From contig NZ_BAEH01000006.1 of the NCBI RefSeq assembly GCF_000241305.1, positions 1 to 37,292 on the forward strand: a DNA stretch of 37,292 bases, given 5' to 3'. Below the pieces are notes generated by a model, which saw nothing but the letters and a program-made list of their open reading frames with translations, did no database searches and was not told where the DNA came from. The stretch comes from Gordonia effusa NBRC 100432 (GTDB taxonomy: Bacteria; Actinomycetota; Actinomycetes; Mycobacteriales; Mycobacteriaceae). The translations under genes and the position numbers were made by a program. The first letter of the stretch is position 1; every line of letters starts with the position of its first letter. This document shows, one piece after another, positions 1-11,589 of the stretch.

Positions 1-5
1 ACCCA

Positions 6-725
6 TTGCCGGTCGTGCTTGTGCATGGCCTGCGAGTCAGCGGAGCGGCCCTACATCGAATCGCGACGGCGATCCCGGACCGCGAAACGCGGTGTCCCGA
101 CCTTCCTGGGCACGGCACTCGCAGCGACGAAGTCTTCACCATGGACTCCGCGGTCGACGCGGTACTAGCAGCCATCGATGACGTAGGCGGTCGCGCGATG
201 GTCGCGGGTATGTCGCTCGGTGGCTACGTGGCGATGGCAACCGCCGCGCGCGACTCGAATGCCGTGGCGGCTTTGACGGTGATGTGCGCGACCACCCAGC
301 CGACTCGACTGCTTGCCGCGCCGTTCCGGATATTCGGCGCCGCAACTAGATTTCTCCCCAAGGAAGCGGCGGCAATCAGTAAGTTCCTCACCCGCCTCGC
401 TGTTGGACGCCAGGTGTCGGAAGACATGGAAGCCGGCGGACTCTCGCTGCATTCGATCCGCGACGTGGTGAATGGCCTCGCTGTGTTCGACGCACTCGTC
501 GCAGTTGCCGCGTACCCCGGGCCGATTGAGTTTCTCAATGGCTCGCAGGATCTGTTCCGGCTAAATGAGCGCCGATTCCTGGACGCCGCTCAGGATGCGC
601 GGTTGACCCTCGTCGAGTCGGGCAGCCATCTGTTTCCGTTGATCCAACCGACGCTGGTCGGCGAATTCGTCGAAGCGCAAGCGGCCAGGCTAGAACTCGA
701 TTGCGGCCCGGCCACCGGTAGATAA
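6..725 (+). CDS. alpha/beta hydrolase fold protein (5' end possibly outside window)
   Basis: This is a 239-residue alpha/beta hydrolase, probably a cytosolic esterase or lipase-like enzyme; the substrate is unknown. The oxyanion-side HG motif lies at residues 7-8, the nucleophile elbow GMSLGG places Ser70, an acid is likely at Asp182 (NGSQD) and the catalytic His is at 208 (SGSHLF). A full triad is therefore visible. The first possible start is a TTG at position 6. The frame stays open to the window edge and the protein begins directly at the first beta strand, so some N-terminal residues may be missing. No lid or extra domain stands out. The next gene downstream has its own promoter, so this gene is probably transcribed separately from it. 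Confidence 0.85.
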   Translation: MPVVLVHGLRVSGAALHRIATAIPDRETRCPDLPGHGTRSDEVFTMDSAVDAVLAAIDDVGGRAMVAGMSLGGYVAMATAARDSNAVAALTVMCATTQPTRLLAAPFRIFGAATRFLPKEAAAISKFLTRLAVGRQVSEDMEAGGLSLHSIRDVVNGLAVFDALVAVAAYPGPIEFLNGSQDLFRLNERRFLDAAQDARLTLVESGSHLFPLIQPTLVGEFVEAQAARLELDCGPATGR

Positions 726-775
726 GCGGTGGATAACGAAGGTCGTTCACTTCTGCCACTTTTGTAACTGTTGCG

Positions 776-781
776 TACTGT
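776..781 (+). promoter_or_regulatory. -10 box of the leaderless GH25 gene
   Basis: TACTGT fits the actinobacterial TANNNT -10 pattern and ends 7 nt before the GTG at 789. Transcription would then start at or next to the start codon. No convincing -35 is seen, which is common for such promoters. This placement decides the start at 789 over the upstream TTG at 771. Confidence 0.5.
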
Positions 782-788
782 CGAGACG

Positions 789-1631
789 GTGAATCGCGAA
801 TCCATCCGAAATCGAGCGTTGGTGACACTGGCTGCTACCGCAATCGCGGCGGGGACTCTGAGTACGGCCGCGCCGGCAACCGCCGCGCCGCAGGTCGGAC
901 CCGACGTTTCAAGCCATCAGCATCCGGGCTCGACATTCATCAACTGGTTCGCCGTCCGCGCCGCCGGCCAGCAGCTGGCGATGGTCAAAGCAACCGAATC
1001 CACTTGGTACGTCAACCCATACTTCGTCCCCGACAGCCTGTCTATGCGGGCCGCCGGTCTGATCCGGGGCACTTACCACTACGCCGATCCGTCGCGATCC
1101 GCGACGGCACAGGCACTCTTCTACGCGACGACGGTGCTCGGCCAGAACGGCATCCTCGACCTTCCACCGGTACTCGACCTAGAGGCGACCGGTGGCTTAG
1201 GCCCACGCGCGTTGGCCGCGTGGGTTCGGGAGTTCTTCGGGACACTCGAGGCGATTACCCATCGCAAGACGATCATCTATACCTATCCGCACTTCTGGAA
1301 CACCGCGATGGGCGGCACCCGCGAATTCGGCGACCACCCGTTGTGGATCGCGTCCTACAACGGCAAGGCCGCGCCGGAAATGCCGCGCGGTGGCTGGCGG
1401 ACTTGGACGTTTTGGCAGTTCACCGATCACGGTCGCCTAGCCGGTGTGCCGACGCGAGTCGACCTCAATCGGTACAACGGTTCGATCGCCGGGCTACGAC
1501 GTTATGGCAACGCGCTCAACGCTTTTTGGAAGCTGACGCCCACTAAACCACGCGCGCGCCGGGCACCGGCCCGGACGCGATTCGTACCCCCTTGGCCACT
1601 CCGGCACCCGACAATTCCGCTGCCACATTGA
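789..1631 (+). CDS. secreted GH25 muramidase (lysozyme)
   Basis: This encodes a glycoside hydrolase family 25 lysozyme that would cut the beta-1,4 MurNAc-GlcNAc bond of peptidoglycan outside the membrane. From the GTG at 789 it has 280 residues. An N-terminal signal peptide has basic residues, a hydrophobic stretch rich in Ala and Leu, and an Ala-X-Ala cleavage region near residue 33. Family residues are visible: Asp39 in PDVSSHQ, the catalytic DxE pair Asp130/Glu132 in PVLDLEAT, and Asp225 in RVDLNRYNG. After the GH25 fold there is a tail of about 30 residues rich in Arg and Pro, and its coding sequence lies antisense to the last 89 bp of ispE. The tail may be a late extension. A cell-wall hydrolase here parallels the nearby rpfB. 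Confidence 0.9.
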   Translation: MNRESIRNRALVTLAATAIAAGTLSTAAPATAAPQVGPDVSSHQHPGSTFINWFAVRAAGQQLAMVKATESTWYVNPYFVPDSLSMRAAGLIRGTYHYADPSRSATAQALFYATTVLGQNGILDLPPVLDLEATGGLGPRALAAWVREFFGTLEAITHRKTIIYTYPHFWNTAMGGTREFGDHPLWIASYNGKAAPEMPRGGWRTWTFWQFTDHGRLAGVPTRVDLNRYNGSIAGLRRYGNALNAFWKLTPTKPRARRAPARTRFVPPWPLRHPTIPLPH

Positions 1632-2472
1632 CTGCCGCGGCTTCGTCGGCGCACAAGAAGGCGCACGTGGGGCCAGAACCCGAAACGACGCCGTTCAACG
1701 CTCCGGCATCCACGCCGGCCCGCAATGTTCGACGCAACGTCGGCTGAAGCGAGAGGGCAGCCGGCTGTAAATCGTTGTGCAGCAACGTCGCAACACGTGA
1801 CGGTTCGCCGGCCGCGAGTGCTTGCAGTAGATCGTCGGGTGACGGCGTTTCGTGGTCGGCGTCGTCACTGCGAGTCGCGCGCAGGCGGTCGAGCTCGCCG
1901 TAGACGGCCGGCGTCGACAACCCCTCCCGCGCCAGAGCGAGAACCCAGTGAAACTGTCCGCGCGACAGGATCGGGATTAGCCGTTCTCCCCGACCGGTGC
2001 CGAGTGCCGTCGCACCGTGCAGCCCGAACGGCACGTCGGAACCAAGTTTCGCGGCGATCGTGTTCAGTGTCTCCCGGTCGACATCGAGATTCCACAGCGC
2101 AGCCAGGGCTACGAGCGCACCGGCCGCGTCGGCGCTGCCACCGGCCATTCCGCCCGCGACCGGAATCTGCTTACTGATGGTGATGGCCGCCGCCGGATCA
2201 CGACCGGCCCAGGCCGCCAACTCGATTGCCGCGCGTGCGGCGAGGTTGGTCGGGTCGTCGGGCACATGGTCCGCTCCCTCACCTGTCGTCGAGACCGTCA
2301 GTTCGTCAGCGGTAGTCACACTGATGTCGTCACCGAGTGAAAGTGCCTGGAATACGGTGGTCAGATCGTGATAGCCATCGTCGCGTAACGCCCCGACACC
2401 CAGGTGAAGGTTCACCTTCGATGGAGCATGCACGGTAATCGGAGTGGGGACCGCCGAAAGTGATGGGGACAC
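1543..2472 (-). CDS. ispE: 4-diphosphocytidyl-2-C-methyl-D-erythritol kinase
   Basis: IspE phosphorylates CDP-methylerythritol with ATP in the MEP isoprenoid pathway, a cytosolic step. The GHMP-kinase features are clear: [11 protein letters not shown] near the N-terminus, the Gly-rich ATP loop [13 protein letters not shown] at about residues 107-119, the active-site Asp in LGSDVPFG (about 146), and the C-terminal GSGPTCAFL loop. The GTG at 2472 gives 309 residues, near the family length; a GTG at 2496 would add eight residues, and neither has a strong ribosome binding site. The gene is the last of the minus-strand tatD-rpfB-ksgA-ispE cluster, 45 bp after ksgA. Its 3' end overlaps the convergent muramidase gene by 89 bp. 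Confidence 0.93.
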   Translation of the reverse strand: MSPSLSAVPTPITVHAPSKVNLHLGVGALRDDGYHDLTTVFQALSLGDDISVTTADELTVSTTGEGADHVPDDPTNLAARAAIELAAWAGRDPAAAITISKQIPVAGGMAGGSADAAGALVALAALWNLDVDRETLNTIAAKLGSDVPFGLHGATALGTGRGERLIPILSRGQFHWVLALAREGLSTPAVYGELDRLRATRSDDADHETPSPDDLLQALAAGEPSRVATLLHNDLQPAALSLQPTLRRTLRAGVDAGALNGVVSGSGPTCAFLCADEAAAVNVAAELSGAGVAKGVRIASGPVPGARVV

Positions 2473-2517
2473 GGGAATACAGCTTAACGCAGGCACCCTT
2501 ATGCGGGACCAGACGCG

Positions 2518-4589
<2,072 letters not shown>

Positions 4590-5432
4590 TTACTGCAAAG
4601 GAAGACTGAACGCCCTGCAAGCGTTTTCGCCCAACTGCGCTGCGAGCTCGACATCGTCGACGCCGCGGATGGCGGCCAGCCCGCGCGCGGAAAACGGCAG
4701 GCAGTAGGACTGATTTGGCTGGCCACGGTAGGGATGCGGAGTCAAGAATGGCGCATCGGTCTCAACCAGCAACCGATTTTCCGGCACCAACTTCGACGCT
4801 TCCGCCAACTCTGAAGCATTGGTAAAGGTCACAGTGCCCGCGAAGCTGAGATAGTAGTCACGCTCGATACATTCGCGTGCAACGTTTCGGTCACCGGAGA
4901 AGCAATGCATGATCACGGTCGCCGGGTCCCCTTCGGCGGCCAGAACGTCGAGGAGATCCGCGTCCGCCTCACGATTGTGAATCATCAGCGGCTTGCCAGC
5001 CCTCTTCGCAAGGTCGATATGCCAGGCGAAGACATCCTTCTGCACCACCGGGTCGGCACAGTCGTCAGACTTGCCCGGCCAGTAATAGTCGAGCCCGGTT
5101 TCGCCGATCGCCACGACCCGTGGGTGCGTAGCCATCTGCTCTAATTCGGCAGCGGTCTCGTCGTTGAGATCATTCGCGTGCGTCGGATGCAATGCGACCG
5201 AGGCATACGCCCGCTCGTCCCATTCCGCGGCTGCGACGGCCCAGCGTGCGTCGACCATGTCGTCAGCGACGGTGACCACGGCACGCACACCGACGCGCTC
5301 GGCATGGTCGAGGATGCCGCGCACGGATTCGGCATCGCGACCTCCGCACGCGGCGAGGTGCGTATGGGAGTCGACGAGTCCGGGCAGGGGCGTCGGATCT
5401 GGTGGCGGCTCACGACGACGACTCTTGCTCAC
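4590..5432 (-). CDS. tatD: TatD-family metal-dependent 3'-5' DNase
   Basis: TatD proteins are TIM-barrel metal-dependent hydrolases of the amidohydrolase superfamily with DNase activity, active in DNA repair and turnover. Metal ligands and family motifs are visible in order: DSHTHL (His23 and His25), GETGLDYYW (metal-bridging Glu), PLMIHNREAD, IMHCFSGD, and the C-terminal LVETDAPFLTPHPYRG. The length of 280 residues is normal. Translation begins with GTG at 5432. The gene is upstream of rpfB on the same strand, separated by a 96-bp leader region, and downstream of the phzF-like gene. A zinc-dependent hydrolase of another subfamily is less likely given the complete TatD signature. Confidence 0.93.
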   Translation of the reverse strand: MSKSRRREPPPDPTPLPGLVDSHTHLAACGGRDAESVRGILDHAERVGVRAVVTVADDMVDARWAVAAAEWDERAYASVALHPTHANDLNDETAAELEQMATHPRVVAIGETGLDYYWPGKSDDCADPVVQKDVFAWHIDLAKRAGKPLMIHNREADADLLDVLAAEGDPATVIMHCFSGDRNVARECIERDYYLSFAGTVTFTNASELAEASKLVPENRLLVETDAPFLTPHPYRGQPNQSYCLPFSARGLAAIRGVDDVELAAQLGENACRAFSLPLQ

Positions 5433-5496
5433 CCGGCCTACTCTGCCAGGCGCCGACGATCCGTCGTTGTCCCGGCCCGGCTAGCGTCCGCCCGAC

Positions 5497-6342
5497 TTAG
5501 AACTCGACGAACCCATCGACAACGGTCGTCGACTGGCCACCGATCCAGATGCGGTCACCGTCGTCGTCGACGTAAACGCGTCCCATCCGCTCCAGCACCG
5601 TCCCCTGGGCCGCGACATACGACGCCGGCGCACCATGTGCGGCGCGCAGCCACATCGCCAGGCCCGCGTTAAGACTTCCGGTGATCGGGTCTTCGGGAAC
5701 GCCTTGTCCGGGAGCGAAGGCACGAACTTCGTAGTTCGGTTCTCCCACTGCGGCATTCGGGTATGGTCCCACGACACCCACTTCGTAATCGGCCAATGCC
5801 GCCATATCCGGCGCCAGGTCGAGCACGCGCTGCGCCGAATCGAGTAGCAATCCGATCCAGTTGGGTCCATTGGCAACCCAGGCCGCATCGATGATGTCGG
5901 TGACACCGATGCCAAGCGCGAGGGCTATCTCGGTCCGCAGCGCCTGGTCAATGGGACCGCTGCGGATGAGCGGCGGTGCGGCGAACGCGAGATGACCAGC
6001 TTGGTCACCGTCGATGCGGATATCGATGAGCCCGGCGCCGCATTCCTGCACGATCCCCGGTCCCTTCGGCGTGCCACCGGAGGTGAGCCAGGCGTACGCC
6101 GAGCCAAGGGTGGGGTGACCTGCGAATGGCAGCTCGCCGACCGGCGTGAAGATACGTAAGCGGTAGTCGGCGCCGTCAACCGTCGGAGGCAGGACGAATG
6201 TCGTCTCCGAAAGATTGGTCCACCGGGCGAACGCGGCCATATCGGAGTCGGACAGTCCGGTCGCGTCGAGCACCACGGCTACCGGATTACCCCGTATCGG
6301 GATCGAAGTGAACACATCGACTTGAGCAAATTTACGTCGCAT
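5497..6342 (-). CDS. PhzF-family isomerase/epimerase-like protein
   Basis: This 281-residue protein belongs to the PhzF/DapF-fold family, cytosolic two-domain isomerases or epimerases of mostly unknown substrate. The family start MRRKFAQVDVFTSIPIRGNPVAVVL is followed by ETTFV, the motif GELPFAGHPTLGSAYAW, and the C-terminal PEDPITGSLNAGLAMWL loop. The region following FTSIPIRGNP carries the usual substrate pocket, and a Glu in LSETTFV fits the catalytic Glu of PhzF. I chose the ATG at 6342 because the family domain begins right there; an ATG at 6351 is nearly equivalent and the open frame to 6600 is not credible. It is divergent from the HAD-GH65 operon, and no phenazine genes are nearby, so phenazine synthesis is not implied. 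Confidence 0.85.
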   Translation of the reverse strand: MRRKFAQVDVFTSIPIRGNPVAVVLDATGLSDSDMAAFARWTNLSETTFVLPPTVDGADYRLRIFTPVGELPFAGHPTLGSAYAWLTSGGTPKGPGIVQECGAGLIDIRIDGDQAGHLAFAAPPLIRSGPIDQALRTEIALALGIGVTDIIDAAWVANGPNWIGLLLDSAQRVLDLAPDMAALADYEVGVVGPYPNAAVGEPNYEVRAFAPGQGVPEDPITGSLNAGLAMWLRAAHGAPASYVAAQGTVLERMGRVYVDDDGDRIWIGGQSTTVVDGFVEF

Positions 6343-6441
6343 GACCGCCATGCTGGCACGGCTCGGGCCAACCGCGCATACGGTTTTCCACGCACTGAGA
6401 CACCCCACCAGCCATAGCGCGCCAGATCCATCGAAGACAGG

Positions 6442-6447
6442 TAGCGT
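6442..6447 (+). promoter_or_regulatory. -10 box of the leaderless HAD-GH65 operon
   Basis: TAGCGT fits TANNNT and ends 7 nt before the GTG at 6455. It supports GTG 6455 as a leaderless start rather than the upstream open frame from 6341, which would overlap the divergent phzF-like start. Confidence 0.5.
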
Positions 6448-6454
6448 TTGCGCA

Positions 6455-7192
6455 GTGTTGGGTTTGCCAGATGCGATCAAAGTAGCGCTATTCGATCTCG
6501 ACGGTGTGTTGACCACCACCGCCGTGTTGCACCGTACTGCCTGGGGAGAAGCGTTCGACGCATTCCTGTCCAAGCGGGCGAGCGGCGCGGAGTCGAGCAC
6601 GGGCGAGGTTTACCGTCCGTTCACCGAGCAGGACTATCTCGACTATGTCGACGGCCGGCCACGCCTCGACGGTGTGCGTAACTTCTTGGCCTCGCGCAAC
6701 ATCGCCGCCGACGACGCCACTGCCGACGCGATTGGGGAGGGTAAGAACGAGCAGTTTCTCGCTCTGCTGGAACGGGACGGTGTGACGCCATACCCGGGAT
6801 CGGTGCGCTACCTGCAGGCTGCGGCCGACGCCGGGCTGGGTATCGCGGTGGTCACGTCGTCGAAGAATGGCGAAGCGGTCCTCGATGCCGCCGACTTGTC
6901 GAAGTTCGTCCAAGTGCGTGTCGACGGCCTGGAGGTCGCGCGCCGCGGTCTGCCCGGCAAGCCCGCACCCGACTCGTATCTACTCGGCGCCGAGCTGATG
7001 GGCGTATCGGCATCGGAGGCAGCGGTTTTCGAAGACGCGTTGTCGGGTATCGAATCGGGCGTCGCCGGAAAGTTCGGCTACGTCGTCGGAATCGACCGTG
7101 TCGGCGGTACTCAAGCCGCGTCGATGACCGCCGCAGGTGCCGACGTCGTCGTCACCGATCTCGATCAGCTACTTGAAGGAGGGTCGCGATGA
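6455..7192 (+). CDS. HAD-superfamily beta-phosphoglucomutase-like enzyme
   Basis: This 245-residue protein is a HAD-superfamily enzyme of the beta-phosphoglucomutase type, expected to convert beta-glucose 1-phosphate to glucose 6-phosphate. The nucleophile motif FDLDGVLT places Asp14 and Asp16, followed by the alpha-helical cap (HRTAWGEAFDAFL) typical of the subfamily. Motif II is VVTSSKNG, the conserved Lys is in LPGKPAPDSYLLG, and the acidic motif is VFEDALSGIESG. Its stop overlaps the start of the GH65 gene in ATGA, so the two are translationally coupled. Coupling to a GH65 phosphorylase, which releases beta-glucose 1-phosphate, supports the assignment. From memory the pair corresponds to Rv3400-Rv3401 of M. 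tuberculosis, here placed beside the metG region. Confidence 0.88.
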   Translation: MLGLPDAIKVALFDLDGVLTTTAVLHRTAWGEAFDAFLSKRASGAESSTGEVYRPFTEQDYLDYVDGRPRLDGVRNFLASRNIAADDATADAIGEGKNEQFLALLERDGVTPYPGSVRYLQAAADAGLGIAVVTSSKNGEAVLDAADLSKFVQVRVDGLEVARRGLPGKPAPDSYLLGAELMGVSASEAAVFEDALSGIESGVAGKFGYVVGIDRVGGTQAASMTAAGADVVVTDLDQLLEGGSR

Positions 7193-9546
7193 CGACACCC
7201 GATCATGGTTTCGATATTCACCCCTGGCAGCTGAGTTGGCGTGGCCTCAATGTCGACATGCTGTCGGTGACCGAGTCGTTGTTCGCATTATCCAACGGAC
7301 ACATCGGTTTACGCGGTTCCTTCGAAGAGGGTGAACCGGTCGACATGCCGGGCACCTACATGAACGGCTTCTACGAACTGCGCGGATTGCCTTACGCCGA
7401 AAGCGGATACGGCTATCCGGAGTCGGGTCAGACTGTCGTCAACGTAACCGATGGCAAGATCATCCGACTCCTCGTCGAAGACGAGCCGATGGACCTGCGG
7501 TACGGCACCACCGTGGAACATGAACGCACACTTGACTTCCGGACCGGCACCCTGCGTCGTGAGACACTGTGGACCTCCCCTACCGGCCGTACCGTTCGAA
7601 TCAAGTCGGAACGATTGGTCTCGTTCACCAAGCGCACCATCGCCGCGATTCGCTACGAGGTGGAGCCCATCGGCGAGGACATGAAGCTGGTGCTGCAGTC
7701 CGACCTGTTGGCCAACGAGCCGGTAGCGCCGCCCGGCAGCGACCCCCGCCTGGCCGCCGCACTCGATGCCCCGCTGGTCTCCGATATGGCCGAGTGTCGC
7801 AACTACTGGGGCGTGCTGGTGCATCACACCAAGAAGTCCGGGCTGCATATGGCGGCGGGTATGGACCACGAGATCGAATTCCCCGACCGTGCAGATACTT
7901 TCGTTCGCGCCGAAGGCGATCTGGCACGCCTGACCGTTGCCGCGAATGTGCCTCAGGGAACCAAACTGGTCCTGACCAAGTACATGGGGTACGGCTGGTC
8001 GGCACGACGCAGCGTGCCTGCCCTTCGCGCCCAGGTCGACGCAGCATTGGCGATGGCCGTCGAAACCGGTTGGGAGGACTTGAAAGCCGACCAGGCCGCG
8101 TACCTGGAGGACTTCTGGCATAACGCTGACATCGAGCTCGACGGCGATCCCGAACTGCAACAGGCGATTCGCTTCGCACTGTTCCACGTGCTGCAGGCCG
8201 GCGCCCGGGGCCAGTCCCGCGCCATCCCGGCCAAGGGTCTCACCGGTCCCGGCTACGACGGCCACGCGTTCTGGGATACCGAGTCGTTCGTGCTACCGAT
8301 GCTCACCTATACGGTGCCGGCGTCGGCGGGCGAGGAATTACGTTGGCGCCATTCAACTTTGGATAAGGCACGGCACCGCGCCCAGGAGTTGTCGCAACCC
8401 GGTGCCATGTTCCCGTGGCGCTCGATCAACGGCGACGAGTGTTCGGGCTACTGGCCGGCCGGTACCGCTGGCGTCCATGTCAGCGCTGATATCGCCAATG
8501 CCACCGCGCGCTACCTGCGTGCCACCGGCGATGAACAGTTCGAAACCGAGTGCGGCGTGGAGCTTTTGGTGGAGACGGCTCGGATGTTCGCCGGCCTCGG
8601 CCATCACGACGCCGACGGCGGATTCCGCATCGATGGTGTGACCGGCCCCGATGAGTACACCGCCATTGTCAACAACAACATCTTCACAAATCTTGCCGCA
8701 CAACAGAATCTGCGTGACGCCGTCGCCGCTGTACGACGTCGGCCCGAGGTCGCGGCCGAGTTGGAAGTGACCGATAATGAAGTGGCGCACTGGGTTTCCT
8801 GTGCGGATGCGATGGTAATCCCCTATGACGACAAACTCGGAGTCCATCAACAGTGCGAGTCGTTCACCCATCTGGGCGCCTGGGATTTCGAAGCATCGGT
8901 CGGCAAATACCCACTGCTACTTAACTATCCGTATTACGACCTGTACCGCAAGCAGGTCGTCAAGCAGGCCGATTTGGTATTCGCGATGTATACCCGCGGC
9001 GATGCCTTCACCCCTGAACAGAAGCTGCGCAACTTCGACTACTACTACCCGCTGACCGTGCGCGACTCGTCGCTGTCAGCGTGCTGTGAAGCAATCGTCG
9101 CGGCCGAGGTCGGCTATTTGGACTTGTCCTACGACCTCATGTGCGAGTCGGTATTCACTGATCTCCACGATCTACACAAGAACGTCAGCAGCGGTCTGCA
9201 TATCGCAGCGCTGGCCGGCGCGTGGATGGATTGTGTGGCGGGCTTCGGCGGCATGCGCGACTTCGGTGGTCAGATCACCTTCGCGCCGAGACTACCCAGC
9301 CGGTTGTCGTACCTCTCGTTCCGAATGGTTGTCCGTGACTCGAAGATCGTCGTCGCCATCGATCGAGATAAGGCGACCTACCGCCTGATGGACGGGCCGC
9401 CGATCCAGCTCGCGCATCACGGTGAACAATTCATCCTCGATGCAGACGGACCGGTGAACCTCGACATTCCGACCATCGTCACCACCGACCCGCCCAAGGC
9501 GCCGGTCGGCTGCGAACCCTATCGGCGAGAGCCAGTAGCCGAATAG
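7189..9546 (+). CDS. glycoside hydrolase family 65 disaccharide phosphorylase-like protein
   Basis: GH65 enzymes are mostly inverting phosphorylases that split maltose, trehalose, kojibiose or nigerose with phosphate. The protein has 785 residues, the normal length, with an N-terminal beta-sandwich, a linker, an (alpha/alpha)6 barrel from about residue 300 and a small C-terminal beta domain. The barrel shows [18 protein letters not shown], and the general acid is Glu489 in [14 protein letters not shown]. At the phosphate site, where characterised phosphorylases usually read H-D-S-S-L-S, this protein reads R-D-S-S-L-S (Arg625). Substrate and even phosphorolysis are therefore uncertain. The operon partner mutase fits phosphorolysis. 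No signal peptide is seen, so it acts on intracellular sugar. Confidence 0.88.
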   Translation: MTTPDHGFDIHPWQLSWRGLNVDMLSVTESLFALSNGHIGLRGSFEEGEPVDMPGTYMNGFYELRGLPYAESGYGYPESGQTVVNVTDGKIIRLLVEDEPMDLRYGTTVEHERTLDFRTGTLRRETLWTSPTGRTVRIKSERLVSFTKRTIAAIRYEVEPIGEDMKLVLQSDLLANEPVAPPGSDPRLAAALDAPLVSDMAECRNYWGVLVHHTKKSGLHMAAGMDHEIEFPDRADTFVRAEGDLARLTVAANVPQGTKLVLTKYMGYGWSARRSVPALRAQVDAALAMAVETGWEDLKADQAAYLEDFWHNADIELDGDPELQQAIRFALFHVLQAGARGQSRAIPAKGLTGPGYDGHAFWDTESFVLPMLTYTVPASAGEELRWRHSTLDKARHRAQELSQPGAMFPWRSINGDECSGYWPAGTAGVHVSADIANATARYLRATGDEQFETECGVELLVETARMFAGLGHHDADGGFRIDGVTGPDEYTAIVNNNIFTNLAAQQNLRDAVAAVRRRPEVAAELEVTDNEVAHWVSCADAMVIPYDDKLGVHQQCESFTHLGAWDFEASVGKYPLLLNYPYYDLYRKQVVKQADLVFAMYTRGDAFTPEQKLRNFDYYYPLTVRDSSLSACCEAIVAAEVGYLDLSYDLMCESVFTDLHDLHKNVSSGLHIAALAGAWMDCVAGFGGMRDFGGQITFAPRLPSRLSYLSFRMVVRDSKIVVAIDRDKATYRLMDGPPIQLAHHGEQFILDADGPVNLDIPTIVTTDPPKAPVGCEPYRREPVAE

Positions 9547-9553
9547 GAGCGGC

Positions 9554-9618
9554 CGGGGGTTGATCGCGAGAAGGAGTTCGAGGCTTCGCCTCCATTCCGA
9601 TCGGCGATCACTCCCCCG
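9554..9618 (+). terminator. two-part stem-loop between GH65 and metG
   Basis: The outer stem pairs 9554-9559 with 9613-9618 (6 bp) and 9561-9567 with 9604-9610 (7 bp), with only a small bulge between. Inside, gaggc at 9580-9584 pairs with gcctc at 9588-9592 around a 3-nt loop. No U-run follows. The structure sits between a finished operon and the metG -10 box at 9620, so a terminator for the HAD-GH65 transcript is the simplest reading. Confidence 0.55.
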
Positions 9619-9619
9619 C

Positions 9620-9625
9620 TACGAT
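9620..9625 (+). promoter_or_regulatory. -10 box of metG
   Basis: TACGAT fits TANNNT, lies directly after the stem-loop and ends 9 nt before the metG ATG. It implies a leaderless or nearly leaderless metG transcript. Confidence 0.4.
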
Positions 9626-9634
9626 AAGACGATC

Positions 9635-11200
9635 ATGTCGAATGCCAACGCCAACGCCGCCTCACACGGTCAGTCCAAGCCGTTTTACCTGACCACCGCG
9701 ATCGCATACCCCAATGGCGCCCCGCATATCGGACACGCCTACGAATACATTTCGGCGGACGCGTTGGCCCGGTTCAAACGGCTAGACGGATACGACGTCC
9801 GGTTCCTGACCGGTACCGACGTGCACGGGCAGAAGATGCAGCAGACAGCCGCGGCCGAGGGCATCGCGACCGCCGACCTCGCCAATCGCAATTCCGATCG
9901 CTTTCAGGTATTACAGGAACGGCTCGGCTCCAGTTTCGATCGGTTCATCCGCACTTCCGACGCCGACCATAAGCGCGCATCGGAGGCTATCTGGCAGCGG
10001 ATGGCCGATGCTGGCGACATCTATCTCGACAACTTCGCCGGTTGGTACGACGTCCGCGACGAAACCTTCTACTCCGAGGCTGACACCACAACCGATGACG
10101 CGGGCAATCGCATCGCGTCCGACACCGGCCACGTACTGACCTGGACCGAGGAAGAAACCTACTTCTTTCGGCTGTCGGCATACCAGGATCGGCTCCTGGA
10201 ACTTTACGAATCCCATCCGGAGTTCATCGGCCCCGACGTTCGGCGCAACGAGGTGGTCAGCTTCGTCAAGGGTGGCCTGACCAACCTGTCGATCTCGCGG
10301 ACCACATTCGACTGGGGCGTTCCGGTTCCTGGCCACCCCGACCATGTCATGTACGTCTGGGTCGACGCACTCACCAACTATCTCACCGGCGTCGGTTTCC
10401 CCGATGACGAAAAGACGTTGAGTCGATACTGGCCAGCCGATCTGCACATCATCGGCAAAGACATCATCCGATTCCATTGCGTCTACTGGCCGGCTTTTCT
10501 CATGAGCGCGGGCATCGAATTGCCGAAACGCGTTTTCGCACATGGCTTCTTGTTCAACAAGGGCGAGAAGATGAGTAAATCGATTGGCAATGTCGTCGCG
10601 CCGGAAGCGCTCATCGACGAATACGGCCTCGACCCGGTGCGCTACTTCTTCCTCCGCGAGGTGTCCTACGGGCAGGACGGCTCGTATTCCGCTGACGCCA
10701 TCGTCGCGCGGATTAACGCCGACCTGGCAAATGAATTCGGCAATCTCGCTCAACGCACGTTGTCGATGATCGTCAAATACTTCGACGGCGTCGTGCCCGA
10801 GCCGGGCACGTTCACCTCCGACGACACTGACCTTTTAGCGCGTGCGGACGGGCTGCTGGATCAGATGCGCGGTCATTTCGACGACCAGGCAATCCATTTG
10901 GGAATCGACGTGCTGTGGTCGACACTCGCGCAGACCAATCGCTATATCTCCGCGCAGGAACCGTGGAAGCTCGCCAAGACGGACCTCGAGCGCACCGGCA
11001 CCGTGCTCTACGTGTGCGCCGAGGTGGTTCGCATCGTCGCTCTACTGGCGCAGCCCGTGATGCCGACGTCGTGCAGAAAGTTGCTCGACCTGCTAGTAGT
11101 CGACCCCGACGAGCGCGACTTCACAGCTACCGCAACACGTTTGGCTCCGGGCACCGCACTGCCCAAACCATCGCCGGTATTCCCCCGCCACGAAGTGTAA
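9635..11200 (+). CDS. metG: methionyl-tRNA synthetase
   Basis: MetG (MetS) charges tRNA-Met with methionine using ATP in the cytosol. The 521-residue class I synthetase shows the HIGH motif HIGH at residues 31-34 (in [14 protein letters not shown]) and KMSKS at 312-316 ([12 protein letters not shown]). The connective insert around [14 protein letters not shown] has no CxxC pair, so this is the zinc-free type. The C-terminal anticodon-binding helical domain ends without the tRBD extension of some bacteria. I chose ATG at 9635 since the upstream open frame includes the stem-loop. The gap after the gene is filled with inverted repeats rather than coding sequence. Confidence 0.96.
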   Translation: MSNANANAASHGQSKPFYLTTAIAYPNGAPHIGHAYEYISADALARFKRLDGYDVRFLTGTDVHGQKMQQTAAAEGIATADLANRNSDRFQVLQERLGSSFDRFIRTSDADHKRASEAIWQRMADAGDIYLDNFAGWYDVRDETFYSEADTTTDDAGNRIASDTGHVLTWTEEETYFFRLSAYQDRLLELYESHPEFIGPDVRRNEVVSFVKGGLTNLSISRTTFDWGVPVPGHPDHVMYVWVDALTNYLTGVGFPDDEKTLSRYWPADLHIIGKDIIRFHCVYWPAFLMSAGIELPKRVFAHGFLFNKGEKMSKSIGNVVAPEALIDEYGLDPVRYFFLREVSYGQDGSYSADAIVARINADLANEFGNLAQRTLSMIVKYFDGVVPEPGTFTSDDTDLLARADGLLDQMRGHFDDQAIHLGIDVLWSTLAQTNRYISAQEPWKLAKTDLERTGTVLYVCAEVVRIVALLAQPVMPTSCRKLLDLLVVDPDERDFTATATRLAPGTALPKPSPVFPRHEV

Positions 11201-11217
11201 GTCGTGCCGCCCCACCC

Positions 11218-11288
11218 CCGATGGTCGAGCGCGACCACCTCCGATGGTCGAGTGCCGGCGACCCGTGGATGGTCGAGTGCGACCACCT
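11218..11288 (+). repeat. partial copies of the TGGTCGAG repeat
   Basis: Three truncated forward copies start at about 11218, 11241 and 11265 (motif c/g-atggtcgag followed by tgccgg or c/tgcgacc). Each keeps only the first 12-25 bp of the full repeat. They form a short run directly upstream of a complete copy. The whole 389-bp gap between metG and pabB contains no credible gene. Confidence 0.75.
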
Positions 11289-11437
11289 CCGATGGTCGAG
11301 TGCCGGCCGACGAGCCCGCGAGTCGGCCGGTGTATCGAGACCCCGCGACCCGAATGACCAACCCACACAACACCTTCCGACACAAACTCACCGGGTCTCG
11401 ATACACCTCGTCGCTAGCGCTCCTCGGCACTCGACCA
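11289..11437 (+). repeat. composite inverted-repeat element, copy A
   Basis: This unit joins a full forward repeat (11289-11342) to a full reverse repeat (11394-11437) through a spacer of about 50 bp. The ends are TGGTCGAGTGCCG and CGGCACTCGACCA, which are inverted repeats, and the inner edges are GGTGTATCGAGACC and GGTCTCGATACACC, again inverted. The forward part also contains its own hairpin, ggccgac/gtcggcc. The spacer contains acaacaccttccgacac, found again in copy B at 12824-12970. The layout suggests a non-autonomous mobile element or a structured bidirectional terminator. Confidence 0.8.
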
Positions 11438-11475
11438 CCAGGGGACCACCCCCGCTTGTCGAACCCGCCCCACCT

Positions 11476-11549
11476 CCGATGGTCGAGTGCCGGCCGACAA
11501 GCCTGCGAGTCGGCCGGTGTATCGAGACCCCGCGACCCGAATAACCAAC
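11476..11549 (+). repeat. second forward copy of the repeat, 187 bp after the first
   Basis: The 54-bp core (11476-11529) repeats 11289-11342 with only two visible changes in the hairpin loop region. The match continues into the flank (cgcgacccgaat and accaaccc), giving a direct repeat of about 74 bp at a distance of 187 bp. It ends 40 bp before the pabB ATG, so it lies in the pabB upstream region. Confidence 0.8.
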
Positions 11550-11589
11550 CCCGCCAACGCATATCCCGCCTTACGCGCACCGAGCCCAG

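Noticed and set aside
5497..6342. phenazine biosynthesis gene
   Set aside because: PhzF homologues are widespread isomerase-like proteins, and no other phz gene is present in the window.
6343..6600. 86-residue N-terminal extension of the phzF-like gene
   Set aside because: It runs through the promoter and start of the HAD gene and the family domain begins at ATG 6342.
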